A stretch of DNA of 64,000 bases from Rhynchopus sp. YZ270_cl-10 (GCA_964035575.1 OZ037837.1:868001-932000), one strand, 5' to 3'. Counted from the stretch's first letter, positions 21,401 through 32,484 are shown. Notes: a model not told the origin generated them from the letters alone. Translations and numbers: made by a program.

Positions 21401-23307
21401 GTTCTCTTTGCATTTAGCTTTTGTTTTGTTTTAGCGATACCCGAGGGGGAAAAAGGGTGGAGGTACGGGAGTTCCTAAGATGCGTCCAAGGATAGTGTTA
21501 GAGGTGGGTGTTGGCTGAATATGAGAGGGTACGTATCAGATAAGTGTATTATTGAGTTTAAGAGAAAAATGCAAGCTTTCCGCTCAATGCCACAGAGCTA
21601 CATGAGTAAGGTAAGGAGGTTTCGCACTATTGTCACGCTTTTTGGAAGGGAGAAAAAAAGGGAAAAAAAACCCATACCACCCGGCCTCGTATAGAAGACA
21701 TGCTCGTGGTTCACATAGGGGCTGACGAACTCGGCTGGGTCCCCTACCATTTTCGATCCAGGTCTTGTTATGACACGTACCTGCTTCGCTCTGACGGGGC
21801 AGACAAATTGTCCAGAACGGCCGTCGCCTTGCACCTGCGTGATCACCCCGTGGTTGCGCTCATGCGAGAGCACGCTGTCAAATGGACATTCAATCGTCTC
21901 GAACGTCTGCGCCATCGTCCCCGGCACCACGCTCACTGCCTTCGCGCCATACCCATACAATTCAGTCACCGCCATCGTTGCCTCACCCTTCCCTACATTA
22001 TGCCCCAGAAGCGTGATCCGCACGCCATCCACATAAGCTCCACCGCCCTTCACGCGGTACACCGTACGTCTTTCGTTTTCTATCGCTTCATCACGTTGCA
22101 ACACCTGAATGGTTTCTTTGCCTTTCATCTCTACAGTGACGGTCAGCGGACCAACAAAATCTCCTATAAATTGCAACGCAATCTGCATCAAGCAAAATGA
22201 CACCCCTTCCGGAAAACGGATGAAAATCCCAGGAGAGACATGGGTTTTCTGCAAAGACAACGATTCTGTCGCAAAACGGCTGTTGATGGCGGTGCAGAAC
22301 CCCCCTTCTTGAGACGGAACAAACGAGGCTGAGACCTGCGAAGTTCCTTCTAAATGGACCTGATGTGACGGCCCTGCCCAACGCATGAAGCCGTTATGAT
22401 CCCCGAGGTGGTGAAATTCAAAGAACCTGACAGTTTCGTTTTCCCGTAGCGGCGGCGGTGGTGGTAAGGGTGGGGCGGTGTCCACATGCTCCTCGCTTTT
22501 ACCCCCTGGGGTGGCTGTGTCCTCGGGTTCCTCGCCGTACCACTCCCGCTCTGTGTCAGTGGAAGCATCCTCTGGCCATTCATCGTGCTTGGCTGAAGTT
22601 GTCTGGCTGTCATCCGGCCACTCATCGTTCTCTTGCGGAGGCTCTGCTTGCGGTTTTGTTGGTGTGTCATCCCACCAGTCCCCTTGGTCTTCTGCTTCCA
22701 GTGTTTTTTCAGGTAATCCGATAGGGGATACAGTGTCCAGCCACTCCTCGGAGGTCGACGTGAGGTCGGCGGCATCCTTCTCGTGAGGAGTGGATGCAGA
22801 AGTAGGAGGGTTGGTGGCGGGCACATCGTGGGCTGGAGGGCGGTCCGTGATGTGCGCGGTACTGTGCTGTGCTGTGGGGGGGAGGTGTGAGAAGGGAGGG
22901 CTGTGTGTATGTGGTGTGCTTGCGGGCAAGGCGGTGGGAGGAATGTCTGTCGTGGTTGCACAGAGTGGAGTCACAGAAGCACGATGTGTCTCACGGTCAT
23001 GTGGCCTTGTGTGGCAAGCGTCATAGCACGCAGGTGTGTCGCAGAAGAACAGCTCCGTGCAGACCCCGCACTGCAGCTGTGCAGGCACGCCACAGTTCTC
23101 ACAGTTCGGCATCTGTGGTGCGGTGGGCTGCGGATTACGAGGAGAGGATGCTGGCTGGCTGCATTCAACCTGTGCTGCGTGGCGTGCTGCTTGCACCGGG
23201 GACGAGGAGAAGCACGACGTTGACGGCGTGGACGCAGTAGAGGCTTGCGCACGCTCCTGCTTACGTTTCTCGATGGCCTTCAGGATGTTCGCAAATTGCG
23301 AAGGCAT
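18472..23307 (-). CDS. B-box zinc finger protein with two discoidin-like (F5/8 type C-like) domains, two exons
   Basis: Exon 1 is 23,307-21,678 and exon 2 is 18,854-18,472; together they encode about 670 residues. The split is inferred: exon 1 runs to TRPG followed by a GTATGG donor, and the far exon follows a pyrimidine-rich CTCAG acceptor. The phase joins them as TRPGGIRIDFPPGVTV, the usual core of a discoidin-like fold. Residues 69-110 repeat the B-box-1-like cluster of the two neighbouring genes. Residues 110-290 are low complexity, with Pro/Thr-rich and acidic WPDD/WPED/WWDD stretches. Residues about 292-450 and 465-668 are two related beta-rich domains (SPGIFIRFPEGV; GIRIDFPPGVTV then RSWRLKG). 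Carbohydrate or protein ligand binding is typical of that fold; the ligand is unknown. The 2,823-bp intron holds a transposon with a giant satellite. B-box 2 and LRRs are absent, so this is a domain-shuffled relative. Confidence 0.75.
18915..18976. repeat. 10-bp repeats GTGTAATGGG, left side
   Basis: About six units with small variations, repeated in the same orientation at 21,215-21,345. Confidence 0.9.
19236..20985. repeat. Giant 7-bp tandem array (ACACAGT)n, ~250 copies
   Basis: 1,750 bp with a single visible substitution (a CCCAGT unit at about 20,925). Because 7 is not a multiple of 3 and the unit has no stop in several phases, very long spurious reading frames arise on both strands. 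Confidence 0.99.
21210..21345. repeat. 10-bp repeats GTGTAATGGG / GTGAAAGTGG, right side
   Basis: About twelve units; the first few match the left block and the later ones change to GTGAAAGTGG. Confidence 0.9.
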
Positions 23308-23970
23308 ACGTGGACCATGGGCCTGTATGGTGCAAGGTGGTTAAGGGGGAGGGGGGTTTCAAACGATGAAAAAATTGCAAAGGGAACGGGGGGGAAGTTT
23401 CACATCAAGGAGGAAGGGCAACGCACCATTGTACCCTGGTCTGTGCCAGGGGGGAAACAGAATACAAACAACCCAATAAACTTGGCGTCCAAAATAAGTT
23501 TGGAGGAGGGATTTTTGGGGTAATTTGGCAACTTTTTTTTTACGCCAAGTTTCTTGGAGCACTGTATGAGAACAAGAAACGTTGAAAGTGCAGGAAAACG
23601 TTTTTATAAATGGAGAGCACAGGACCGTATTCCGTAAAACAGGCAATTTTTTAAAGGTGCAATGACCGAGACACTGTGGTCAGCATGAGTCCTGCTGTAT
23701 GGATGTACAATATGCAGAGTGCGCGACTAATGTGAACGATTTATACAGCAAAGGTGAAGATTGGTACAATGTATCGCACACAAGAGGCAGGCTACGCACT
23801 ACTAATTGAAAAAAAAAACTTGACTTGAAATACAACAGCGCAAAAAAAGGGGAACAAATGTGAACAGTGAGGACCTCTCACAATCAAAATTGCGAATGAA
23901 CAGTACCGCCGCCGTGGGCAAGGTGTACTCTTCATAGTGCGAAAGCCTCTGGGACAGCACTGGAAAAAAA
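23308..23970. other. Intergenic region 3'-ward of the DUF4116 cluster
   Basis: 23,480-23,575 holds the right half of a Tc1-like hairpin element (CGCCAAGTTTCTTG, then CACTGTA). 23,895-23,965 matches the far 5' flank of the DUF4116 units (25,978-26,045), so the duplication begins here. No gene is seen. Confidence 0.6.
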
Positions 23971-23975
23971 TATAT

Positions 23976-24118
23976 ATAATTATTGGGTAATTATTACCCC
24001 ATAATTACACGCAGGTGTGTTTTTTGTCACGAGTGACCTAAACCCACGAGCGAAGCGAGTGGGTTTAGGGAACAAGTGACAAAAAACACACCTAAGTGTA
24101 ATTATCTGGTAATAATTT
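23976..24118. repeat. ~140-bp palindrome with GCGAAGC loop
   Basis: Arms GGGTAATTATTACCCC, AGGTGTGTTTTTTGTCAC and CCTAAACCCAC pair with their complements round GAGCGAAGCGAG. It would fold into one long hairpin. Confidence 0.85.
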
Positions 24119-24130
24119 CACATAATTAGT

Positions 24131-24748
24131 TTTTTTTTTATCGTGCAATTTTTGACGAGTGTACAAATCCGGCGAGTCCCCGTCACCCTCCAGTCACTGT
24201 ATGTCGATGATGGGAGTGTGTATGTGGGGTGTATGGGAAATGTGCCGAAGTATGGATGTTGAACCGAAAAAGTGGGAGAGGGTATAATTATTTGTGATCA
24301 TTCTTGGTTTGGGGTTGGGAATCACATTTCAACAAGTTGGTAACAACTGTCTATCCTTGGACGATGCGAAGCGTGAAGTTGAGGTTTCCGGTGTGTTTTT
24401 CCGGGGGGGGTTTTTTTTTTTGGCGGATAATCAAAAACGTGTTTGAGGGGCCTAGAACTGCTCAAATGGGTCAAATTTTGCTTTGAATGGGCTCAAATCG
24501 TCGAAATTAACCCTTATAGGGGGAAAAAAAAATTTTGCAGAGTCCCTTTCCCTTTGGCGACTTAGGATCACCAAAAGTGGGTTTGAGCGTGTAATTATTA
24601 CCCATAATTACACGGCTGACATTTTTGGTCGCAAATCGCTAACGATTCATAATTACACGCTTGGTAATAATTACACGCTCCCAGATTATAATTTTTGGTT
24701 CTTCCTGAAGGATTTGTACACGAGTCAAAAATTGCACGATAAAAAATC
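24131..24748. mobile_element. ~0.6-kb inverted-repeat insertion in DUF4116 unit 1
   Basis: TTTTATCGTGCAATTTTTGA at the left is the inverse of TCAAAAATTGCACGATAAAA at the right, over about 38 bp. The inside has GTAATAATTACACG motifs and a GAGTCCCTTTCCC/CAAATCGTCGAAATTA block shared with 27,710-27,780 and 28,880-28,960. With the preceding palindrome it interrupts sequence that is continuous at 26,040-26,060. Confidence 0.6.
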
Positions 24749-25087
24749 TTTTTTTTTTTTGAAAGAATGAAGCTCTCTCTTACACATATCGGAAGACAAA
24801 ACAAAAACAAAAAAACAAAACAAAAAACGGCCATCAAATTTACACCCCGCGGGAAAAGGCTAGCTCCGCAGAGTATGTACATGACAGCAACACACCACCT
24901 TTTTGTTGTTCTACAACACTATCTCCCCTTCAGCCCCTCCCCGATTTTTCAAAGAGAAGCTTTTTTTCACGAACCAACCACCTTTTCATAAGACTTTGCG
25001 CCACCCTTTTTAAAAAAGCACAAGCAACCTTCTGGAGTCTCCTCCTCTTCTTCTTCCACCCAGAGTTAAGGCACCCCACCCGCTCCC

Positions 25088-25768
25088 TCACCCAAAGACG
25101 ATCTCCGCTGCCGTGTCTTTGCTGCAATAGTGGAGAGCAAGCCTATTTTGCAAGACTGCTGCTGAGCACAACTCATAATCCGATCGGAAGGTACTACAGT
25201 ACTCGAGCGCCCTTCCGTTTTTTGTGACGGCGGCAAGACACAGCTCTCTGTCGTCTTGAAGCTCTTTGGAGCAGTACTTTAGGAGCAAACCGTCTTGGGA
25301 AACTGCTGCAAGGCATACTTCACGGTCAGCTTTAACTTCTGTTGGGAAATAACGTAACCTTTGTGCGTCAAACAAAACCAGCATGCGCGCTCTGTCCCCA
25401 TCGACCCAACGAAGCGCAGAAGGAAACCTTCGCATAACGTATCTGGAAAACTCTGGGTCCAGCCACACCACCTCCGGCAGCGTTTTCATCCACGTCTCAC
25501 TCTCCATCGACCGCCAGGTCCTCATCTCCTGCTGCAGTTTTGCGGTGCTCACTATTGCCTTCAAAGTGTCACCTTCACTCAACCCACGCATACCATCTGC
25601 GTCCACTTCCATCCCCGCAGCATCCACAAGCGCCAGCTCTGCCCACTTAGACGGGACAATCCCTAATCCCTCCGAAGCACGTTGCAGCATGCTAGCCATG
25701 CATTCCTCTTCACCGATGTCGAGGCAAATGGTGGACCCGTCTAAGGGGTGCTCGACTGTGAGCAGCAT
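25088..25768 (-). CDS. Ubiquitin-like/DUF4116 repeat protein, copy A
   Basis: 226 residues from MLLTVEHPLDG. Residues 1-75 look like a beta-grasp ubiquitin-like domain (LVDAAGMEVDADGMRGL, then GDTLKAIV). A WLDPEFSRYVMRRFPSALRW segment follows, then three DUF4116-type repeats at about 146-217, each of the form D-x-E-(V/L)-C-x-A-A-V-x-x-(D/N)-G-x-x-L-x-Y-C-S. DUF4116 is a helical repeat found in many protists and some giant viruses; its function is not established. The frame stays open upstream, but the three paralogues agree only from this Met and the upstream part is a proline-rich, pyrimidine-rich leader, so I treat it as 5'UTR. This is the first of three tandem units of about 1.3 kb. Confidence 0.85.
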   Translation of the reverse strand: MLLTVEHPLDGSTICLDIGEEECMASMLQRASEGLGIVPSKWAELALVDAAGMEVDADGMRGLSEGDTLKAIVSTAKLQQEMRTWRSMESETWMKTLPEVVWLDPEFSRYVMRRFPSALRWVDGDRARMLVLFDAQRLRYFPTEVKADREVCLAAVSQDGLLLKYCSKELQDDRELCLAAVTKNGRALEYCSTFRSDYELCSAAVLQNRLALHYCSKDTAAEIVFG

Positions 25769-27098
25769 TGAGGGGGTGGGGGGAGGTGGGGGAGGGGAGG
25801 GTGTTTGAAAAGTGCAGAAGGGGAGGAGGAATGTGGGAATATATCTGTGGTTTTTTAGAGGGAAAAGAAAAGGGTACCGTTGAAACACAAAAGTCCTCTC
25901 ATGAGAGAGCAGCTCTCCTCAAAGAATTATCGCCGGTTCGGGTCCTCTGCCCGTTTCGCAGTGTGGGCGAGGCGTGAATGAACAGTACCGCCGTGGGCAA
26001 GGTGTACTCTTCATAGTGCGAAAGCCTCTGGGACGGCACTGAAAGAAAAAATCTTTTTTTTTTTGAAAGAATGAATCTCTCTCTTACACACATCGGAAGA
26101 CAAAACAAAACAAAAAAAACGACCATCAAATTTACACCCCGCGGGAAAAGGCTAGCTCCGCAGAGTATGTACATGACAGCAACACACCACCTTTTGTTGT
26201 TCTACAACACTATCTCCCCTTCAGCCCCTCTCCGATTTTTCAAAGAGGGGGCTCCCTAAAAAGGAGTATTTTGGATAAAAAGGTTCAAAAAGCGCGTGGT
26301 TTCTGGGTCAAAAAAGAGGGAAAAAAGAGTGAGGGGAGTTGGGTCCAGTCATAGGGGGTATAGCATATTTTTTGGAAAATTCTTCAAAAAAACGACGATT
26401 TTTGCTGGGCACAATGCAAATTTCAGAAAAATCCCAATTTTCGACTGGTTGAGCAAATTATGGCCCACCCACCCCGACTGTGTGTCAAAAACAGACTTCA
26501 GAATGTTTCTAGAAAGTATTACCCTTATCAGAGGGCGCAGTGTCCGACAAGGGTCACAGACAGAACGCGATTTAATTGGGGTCAAACGCCGAAGGAAAAG
26601 GAAGGATGCAGTATGGCGAGAGAATAAAAGTGGCGCACCGTGCGCCTTGGGCGCAAGCTTGCAACCCACCCTTCGCGTGACATAGTTTGGCACTAAAAAC
26701 GTGCAATTTTGAGCGCAATTTTTAGAAATGTTGCGTACCGTGGCTTCGCCATGGGTGCCATGACCGCCGTTTCTTTTGTAAATGTATTGAGATAACTGAT
26801 ACTGCGTGTGCCCAGTGCAAATATCAATGTAGTGTCGAACTCCGCAGTAGGATAACCGAGGAATTCTCACATTCTGCCTGAGTCCCCGAACGAGCTGGGT
26901 TGGGCTCGACCGAGTAATGACCGAGTTTCAGCGAAAACCACCAAAACCTATATTCCCCTGGGGTTTAGTTCTGCGACAGCTGAGATGTGAAAAAAAAACA
27001 CCACTATTCTGCCTTAGTACAGGTCCCAACCTGCTTGTTCGTTTTTCTTTTCAGACGGTCACTCAATTTTTCGACTTGCTGCGTTCGCGGACAAACCA

Positions 27099-27440
27099 TC
27101 AACGCCCCCACGATTTCCTAAAAACCTGACAGCAAGCATCAGGCCTGCGCGGAAAAATCTCAAAAACGGGAGAGAAAAATAAAACGGAAAAAAATCTCGG
27201 ATTTTCAGCGAAAAGAAGGATCCACCCTGCACCGGGTACAGGAGAAAGGTATCGCTTCCGCCTCGTCGCAAAATCGTTAGTGCGTTCGCACTGCTCACAC
27301 TTGTACTGAACCCGTAAATGCCAGACGTCGTCCGTGTTCCACGTCAGGTCGACAAAATCCTGCACCAATGTGTACGCACTGCCGCTGCTGGACACCGTAG
27401 TGTTCTTTTCCTGCATGAGGTCTGATGCCACATGATGGCA
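27099..27440 (-). other. Unrecognised open stretch inside the 6.6-kb transposon
   Basis: A reading frame with VWHLRVQYKCEQCERTNDFA contains a single CxxC pair and a basic TRRKRYLS segment. It may be the remnant of the host element's own gene. I do not recognise a family. Confidence 0.25.
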
Positions 27441-28165
27441 AGGAATAGCGCTGCGAGCACAATAACATCTACATTTAAAATTCAGGTTCGGTATGACCTA
27501 GAGCTCCGAACTGCGCCGCAGGCCCCCAATTGCATAGGGGGGTCTGGGGGGCGGGTTTGCGGGTTTGCGCTTTTTTTTTGGACTTTCGGGCCAGAAAAAC
27601 CGAAAATTTGGGTTGAAATGGGCATTTTCCTAAGTAAAAACCACGAAATTTCGGGTGCGCGAAACCACGTTTTAGACCCCCACAGATGCTCAAAAGTGTC
27701 AAATTCTGGTTTTAACGGCCTCAAATCGTCGAAATTAGCCCTATATAGGCGGAAAAAAAAATTTGCGAGAGTCCCTTTCTATAAGCACGGATGCTGCCAG
27801 ATCTGGCCAGATTTGGGGGCCAATTTCCCAGATCTGGCTCGTTTTCCAGATGTGGAGATCTTGTTTCCAGATCTGGCCAGATCTGGGAATCTGGGAAATT
27901 TTTTTTTTCAAAAAAAAAAAAAACCCCCCAGATCTGGAAATCTGGCCATTTTTTTTTTTTTTTCTCAGATTTCTGCAGGGTTTCCGCGTTCTTCCGGTGT
28001 TTTCCAAGGGGGCGGACGAGTTTTTTTTCCCCCCCAAAAAAAAATTTTTTACTAGTGCTTAACACAATACAGGTCGAGCCCGGCGCGCTTCGCGCGCCGG
28101 GTCGGGGGCCTCCGGCGGAGTTGTCTCGCCTCACGGTCTTTCGTGAGACACAACAGGTGAGAAAC

Positions 28166-28651
28166 TCACGTTACGAGATACTCGAAAACAAAGCGTGGCG
28201 GGTGGTGGAATAAGCGCTCAGCTGTGCTTGTACCCACAGGAAGAGTGAACAAGAGACGGAGTAACGTCCTCATCTGAGGGTACTCGGTGTCACCTTCCTC
28301 ATTGAGCTCAACATACATCAGAACGTCATGAAGAGTTGTCATTGAGGTGCACACCCTCAACACCGACTTGAGCTCTTGCCACTCTGCCAACAGGTCACTG
28401 AATTCAACCCCCTGCACAATACTGGCTGTCTGGAACTGCTTCCGTTCAGCGGTGTCGCTGTACACCGGCTTCAGCGCATCCCCACCCACGACATCGTGAT
28501 GCATGTAGGACAGTTTGTGGGGGGTGAAGAACTGGTCGTACAATCTGCCTAGCTGTTCAATGCTGTACTCCGTGCGCAAACCCGCAAAGGGTTTGAGGGG
28601 AATGATAGAGGGGGATACCATAAGTGCGGCCGCAGATCTGCGCGACGCCAA
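28166..28651 (-). pseudogene. hAT transposase C-terminal fragment
   Basis: An open stretch of about 160 codons whose C-terminal part reads YPQMRTLLRLLFTLPVGTST followed by AERLF. This is the signature of the hAT-family dimerisation domain (YP-x-L...LP-x-x-T/S-x-x-x-ER). The usual sequence after ER (FS-x-L) is replaced by HHPP and the frame soon ends. The preceding residues (TEYSIEQLGRLYDQFF) suit the region before that domain. It lies inside the nested elements at 27,786-31,636 and is a remnant, not a complete transposase. Confidence 0.7.
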
Positions 28652-28764
28652 AGAGGGGAGGCCTTTATTTTTCTATACGGGGTGGGGTGCGTCCCCTGCG
28701 GGGCCGCATCCCACTCGTCCACTTTACAATGTACCCCGGGCCCTCTCCCCACCCATTTTTCCCA

Positions 28765-28852
28765 CTCCCCGGATGAACTTCGTCCGGACGAACTTCGTCC
28801 GGCAGTTTTTTTTTTTTTTTTTCCTACCGGACGAACTTCGTCCGATTTTTGG
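28765..28852. repeat. GGACGAACTTCGTCC hairpin repeats
   Basis: Three copies of a 7-bp-stem hairpin (GGACGAA-C-TTCGTCC) around a T16 run. A GC hairpin CGGCGCGCTTCGCGCGCCG lies nearby at 28,081. Confidence 0.85.
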
Positions 28853-28879
28853 GTCGCGGAAACACTGGATTTCTGGCTA

Positions 28880-29620
28880 TTGTCTCCCAGGGAAAGGGAC
28901 TCTCGAATTTTTTTTTTTCGCCCCTATATAGGGCTAATTTCGACGATTTGAGGCCGTTAAAAGCAAAATTTGACACTTTTGAGCATCTGTGGGGGTCTAA
29001 AACGTGGTTTCGCGCACCCGAAATTTCGTGGTTTTTACCAAAGACAAGTCGATTTTTGAAAAATCTCGAAAAAAAAAATTTTTTTCCCGGGAAAATTTTG
29101 ACCCCTGAGTAGGGTTTTTGTGCACCAAAAAGTGCAAAAAAACGCAAGAGTCGGGTGTTTTGACGATCTGGGGTACCGCCATATGCACTACAGGGGCCCA
29201 CAATTTCGACTTTTTCTTAGCAATTTCCTTCATAATTTTTTTTTTTCGATTTTTGGCAAAGGCAAATCTCAGGCAAAAAAAATTCACCCCTGATAGTGGG
29301 TCCTTGGGTGTCCAAAGATGCCAAAAACACAAAATTTTTGATGTTTTGACCATCTGTGGGCGCCTAAAACGCACTTCTCTGCCCAAAAAATGAATATCGA
29401 TTTTTCCTTAGCGTTTTATAGCCGTGCTTTTTGGGTACTTTTTCGCAAAGGGAAAAAAAAAATATCAACCAAAATAGTGGGTCCTTGGGTGACCAAAAAT
29501 GCAAAAAAACGCATTTTTTTGGTGTTTTGACCCTTCAGAACCACCCAAAACGCACTTTTGTGTACCAAAACACGCATATTTCACATTTCCTTAGCAATGC
29601 CTTCACAAGTGCAAGGTGAT
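28880..29620. repeat. Degenerate ~183-bp tandem monomers (GCATCTG family)
   Basis: Four strongly diverged units start with TTTTGAGCATCTGTGGGG-like sequence at about 28,977, 29,159, 29,345 and 29,526 (spacing 182, 186, 181). They share TAAAACGCACTT, TTCCTTAGCAATTTCC and GTGGGTCCTTGGGTG blocks. No coding content is seen. Confidence 0.75.
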
Positions 29621-30489
29621 TTTTGACCAAACTAATTTTGTGCACTTTTTTTGTGGTCACGTAACGCTAAAATCCTCTCCGTGATGCGAGAATTACATGT
29701 GCGAATGCGATAATGATTCTCGCATGCGAACGCCCAAAACCACGAAGGAGGACGCAAGCAAGGCTTCAGTGCACTTAGGTACAGGATGCGTCGTTTTCAG
29801 TTACAAAAAAGGGTACTGTGAAGCGGTTGAGGCACACACACACACACAGACCCGTTGCAAAATGCATCTGGGACCCACGCTAGACCCCCCAAAAGCTGTA
29901 AAACCATATATTTCCATCTCGCGACCCCAGCGGATGTGGACTGAGGTGTTTTTTTTGGGTGTTTAGAAAGGTTTTTGTCCGATTGGAGAATTTTTTCGGT
30001 AAGTGTTGCATTTTGTCCCCACTGAGTGTGCACTCAGAAAACACTCATCAATAAAACGACCTTTCTGTTCGGTAAAAAATAGTTATTTTCTATCGTAGTA
30101 GTGGGTTTGTCGTGCAGTGATGTTCTTTGTACCTGGAGAGTGGGCCGAGTGCAAGGTATGTTTTTAACCCCCCGGTTTTCTCCCTTTTCGACATGTCCGC
30201 TATTTTTTAGCTATTTTTTTTTTTTTTGTCAACAAAAATGTCACTTTTACGTTGAAGGGGTACGGGGCGGCTTCTTGTTTGTTTGTTTGTTTTTTTGTTG
30301 TAGTCTCTACTTTTACATTCAATTTCTCTTAACAGGTACCCGAACCGACGACCCTTCATCGTGACAGCGAAGCAGTGCCGACGGAAGAGCTGGTGCAATT
30401 ATTTGAAAACCAGGTGGCGATCGTAAAAGTCGGGTTTATATACCAACTTTTCCATTAACCCACCCCATAGACCACCCTAATTATTATGA

Positions 30490-31400
30490 AACTCTTAGTC
30501 AGTCACTGCTATAGCCATTTAATCCAGGGAGCATAGCTAGTGCAAGAAATTCGACTTCGGGATCCGGAAAGTCTGTCCTCTGCTCTTGCGGAGGACTAGG
30601 CACAAGAAAATATTGCGTTCCCCCAGAAAACCAATTTTTGTCAAAGTAATTTTTGCCCAGGGCATGCTCTTGAAGCATGGCGGCTTGGTGTGAGAAGGGG
30701 CAGTGTATTGTTTTGTTCTAGATTTCAACGGTTGTTAGAACGAGTCAAGTGGATGCTTATCTAAACACTGACTTTAGTACAGACCCGAGAGATCACACAT
30801 GACTTTGAGGAAAGAACAAAGCAATGCATCTGTACCCGCACGCCAGGTTGTAGTTACTTCAGAATTTTCTTAAGTTTGCATGAACGAGGAGGGGCGAATC
30901 ATTCTTCGGGAACCATTAGCTGTATACCATGGAATGATTTTCTCAAAAACACCACGTGGGGGCTGAATTCAATCCCTTAAGAATTGCGAATTCAGCCTTT
31001 GTAGAAGGTACGTCTTACTTGTACTTGTACTTGTATGCCGTGTCCACCCTTCTCGACCTTACCGGTTCACATGTACGAATAATATTAGGCAGTGGTAACA
31101 CCCTTCTCAATTGTGCAAACTTAAGAATTTTCTGCTGTAACTTACCAAAATCGATTTTCTTTCACCCCAAACACCCGCAACACCCCACCTGCTACTTCGG
31201 TAGCCTGTGTTGTTGGGAGTTGGTTCTCATGTTGATCCCCAGTGTTTTGCACTGCTTCTTCTGAGCCCAACGCTGTTTGGCCTGTCGACGTAATAAATAC
31301 GAAGACAGGGCGGCGGTGCCAACAATTTTCCAATGATGTAACGTTTATCTGATTGATTTATCGTTTGATATACCTTGTGTGTCCTACTTCGTAACTTGCA
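30490..31400. repeat. Dispersed repeat R1, diverged copy
   Basis: 30,495-30,720 and 31,140-31,330 match the 50.99-52.16 kb copy at clearly lower identity than the other copies, so this is an older insertion. The surrounding 29,620-30,490 is AT-rich and holds no gene that I can support. Confidence 0.7.
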
Positions 31401-31709
31401 CACACGAGCAACGTATATTGAACGGTACTTCAAGCGATACTTCGTTATGTCATTGGGGGTACCTGGAAAAAAAAATTTTCCCAGACGTCCCAGATCTCCC
31501 AGATGTGGCCAGATCTGGCCAGATCTGGGACGTCTGGGAAAATTTTTTTTTTCAAAAAAAAAAAAAAAAATTCCAGATCTGGCCAGATCTGGGAGGCCCA
31601 GATCTGGAGATCTGGCCAGATCTGGCAGCATCCGTGTATAAGTCAAAATAGCTGGAAAGTGGGGCGGGAGGGTCCGTAGTCCGAGGGTCCCTAAAACATT
31701 CGAAAACAT

Positions 31710-32484
31710 TTTTTATCTAACTCAGTGAAATAAAACTCGTGTAATTTTGCGGATTACCCACAAAAGTGAGTGATATAATATGCCCTTTTTGTCACTCAAT
31801 TTGAACCTAAAATGCGTGGGCGAGTGAAAAAAAGTATCACTCAGTGAAAAAAAGCACTTTTTCATCACTCCCCTTAAACACACTCAACACTGCCAAAAAC
31901 GAGGAAGGATAGGATACATGACACTTACGGATACCAAGTCTCAGCGGGTATGAGAAGCAAGGAGGTGCACAAGAAGAAATGGGACGAGTTCTTGCGGCTT
32001 TCAAACCTCCGTAAGCCATCCAGCTTGGGCGAAACATTTCGCTGTCTACTTTTATCATCTTCGCACTGTGCGAAACCTGGCAACGAGCACATGCTGGACT
32101 ACTCACAGCATGTACACAAGTACCTGGAAATTGAGACCAGGCGTATCCCAGGTTGACCTCTCATTGAAGACGACGTCGAAAAATGAGCAACAGAAGCAGG
32201 CCTACTTCACACCGAGTGACCTGGTCCGCTTCGTGTGACACGGACCTCGAAAACGACACGTACTGGCTTGTGAGGAAGTCCTGCATCTGTAAGGTTCTTC
32301 GGTGGATTGCGTACTGCGATCTTTTTTCTTGCTTTTAATTAGGCACCCAAATACCCACGGGTACCTCAAAACACTTCATACCCCTGCCAAACATAGTATT
32401 TCGTAACAAAAAGGGCATATTATATACTCACTTTTATAGGTAATCCGCAAAATTAAACTCGTTTATTTCCCAGTTAGATAAAAG
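31710..32484. mobile_element. ~0.78-kb inverted-repeat element
   Basis: The left end TTTTATCTAACTCAGTGAAA continues for about 85 bp (TTTTGCGGATTACC, ATATAATATGCCC) and is matched in inverse at 32,395-32,484. The interior 31,890-32,330 is GC-richer and looks formerly coding on the plus strand (for example VHKYLEIETRRIPG), but is broken and not recognised. Confidence 0.65.

Larger units (their letters stand above)
18855..21677 (-). other. Predicted 2.8-kb intron of the B-box/discoidin gene
   Basis: The donor GTATGG is at 21,677 and the acceptor CTCAG ends at 18,855, both on the minus strand. The intron carries the whole 18,898-21,380 insertion plus roughly 300 bp of ordinary sequence at 21,381-21,677, in which I see no gene. 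Without the insertion the intron would be about 335 bp. Confidence 0.65.
27786..31636. mobile_element. 3.9-kb TIR element nested in the 6.6-kb transposon
   Basis: It starts CACGGATGCTGCCAGATCTG and ends with the exact complement. TATAAG is duplicated at 27,780-27,785 and 31,637-31,642. Just inside each end is a cluster of CCAGATCTGG palindromes round an A/T homopolymer (27,795-27,960 and 31,480-31,630). The inside holds a hAT fragment, GC hairpins, a degenerate satellite and an R1-related fragment, but no transposase matching a 6-bp duplication. Confidence 0.8.

Noticed and set aside
31140-31330. Short frames in the R1 copies (for example the GKLCTPNTLNNARQKAP type)
   Set aside because: Shared between copies simply because the DNA is shared. 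Frames are short and inconsistent, so I kept R1 as a repeat and not as genes.
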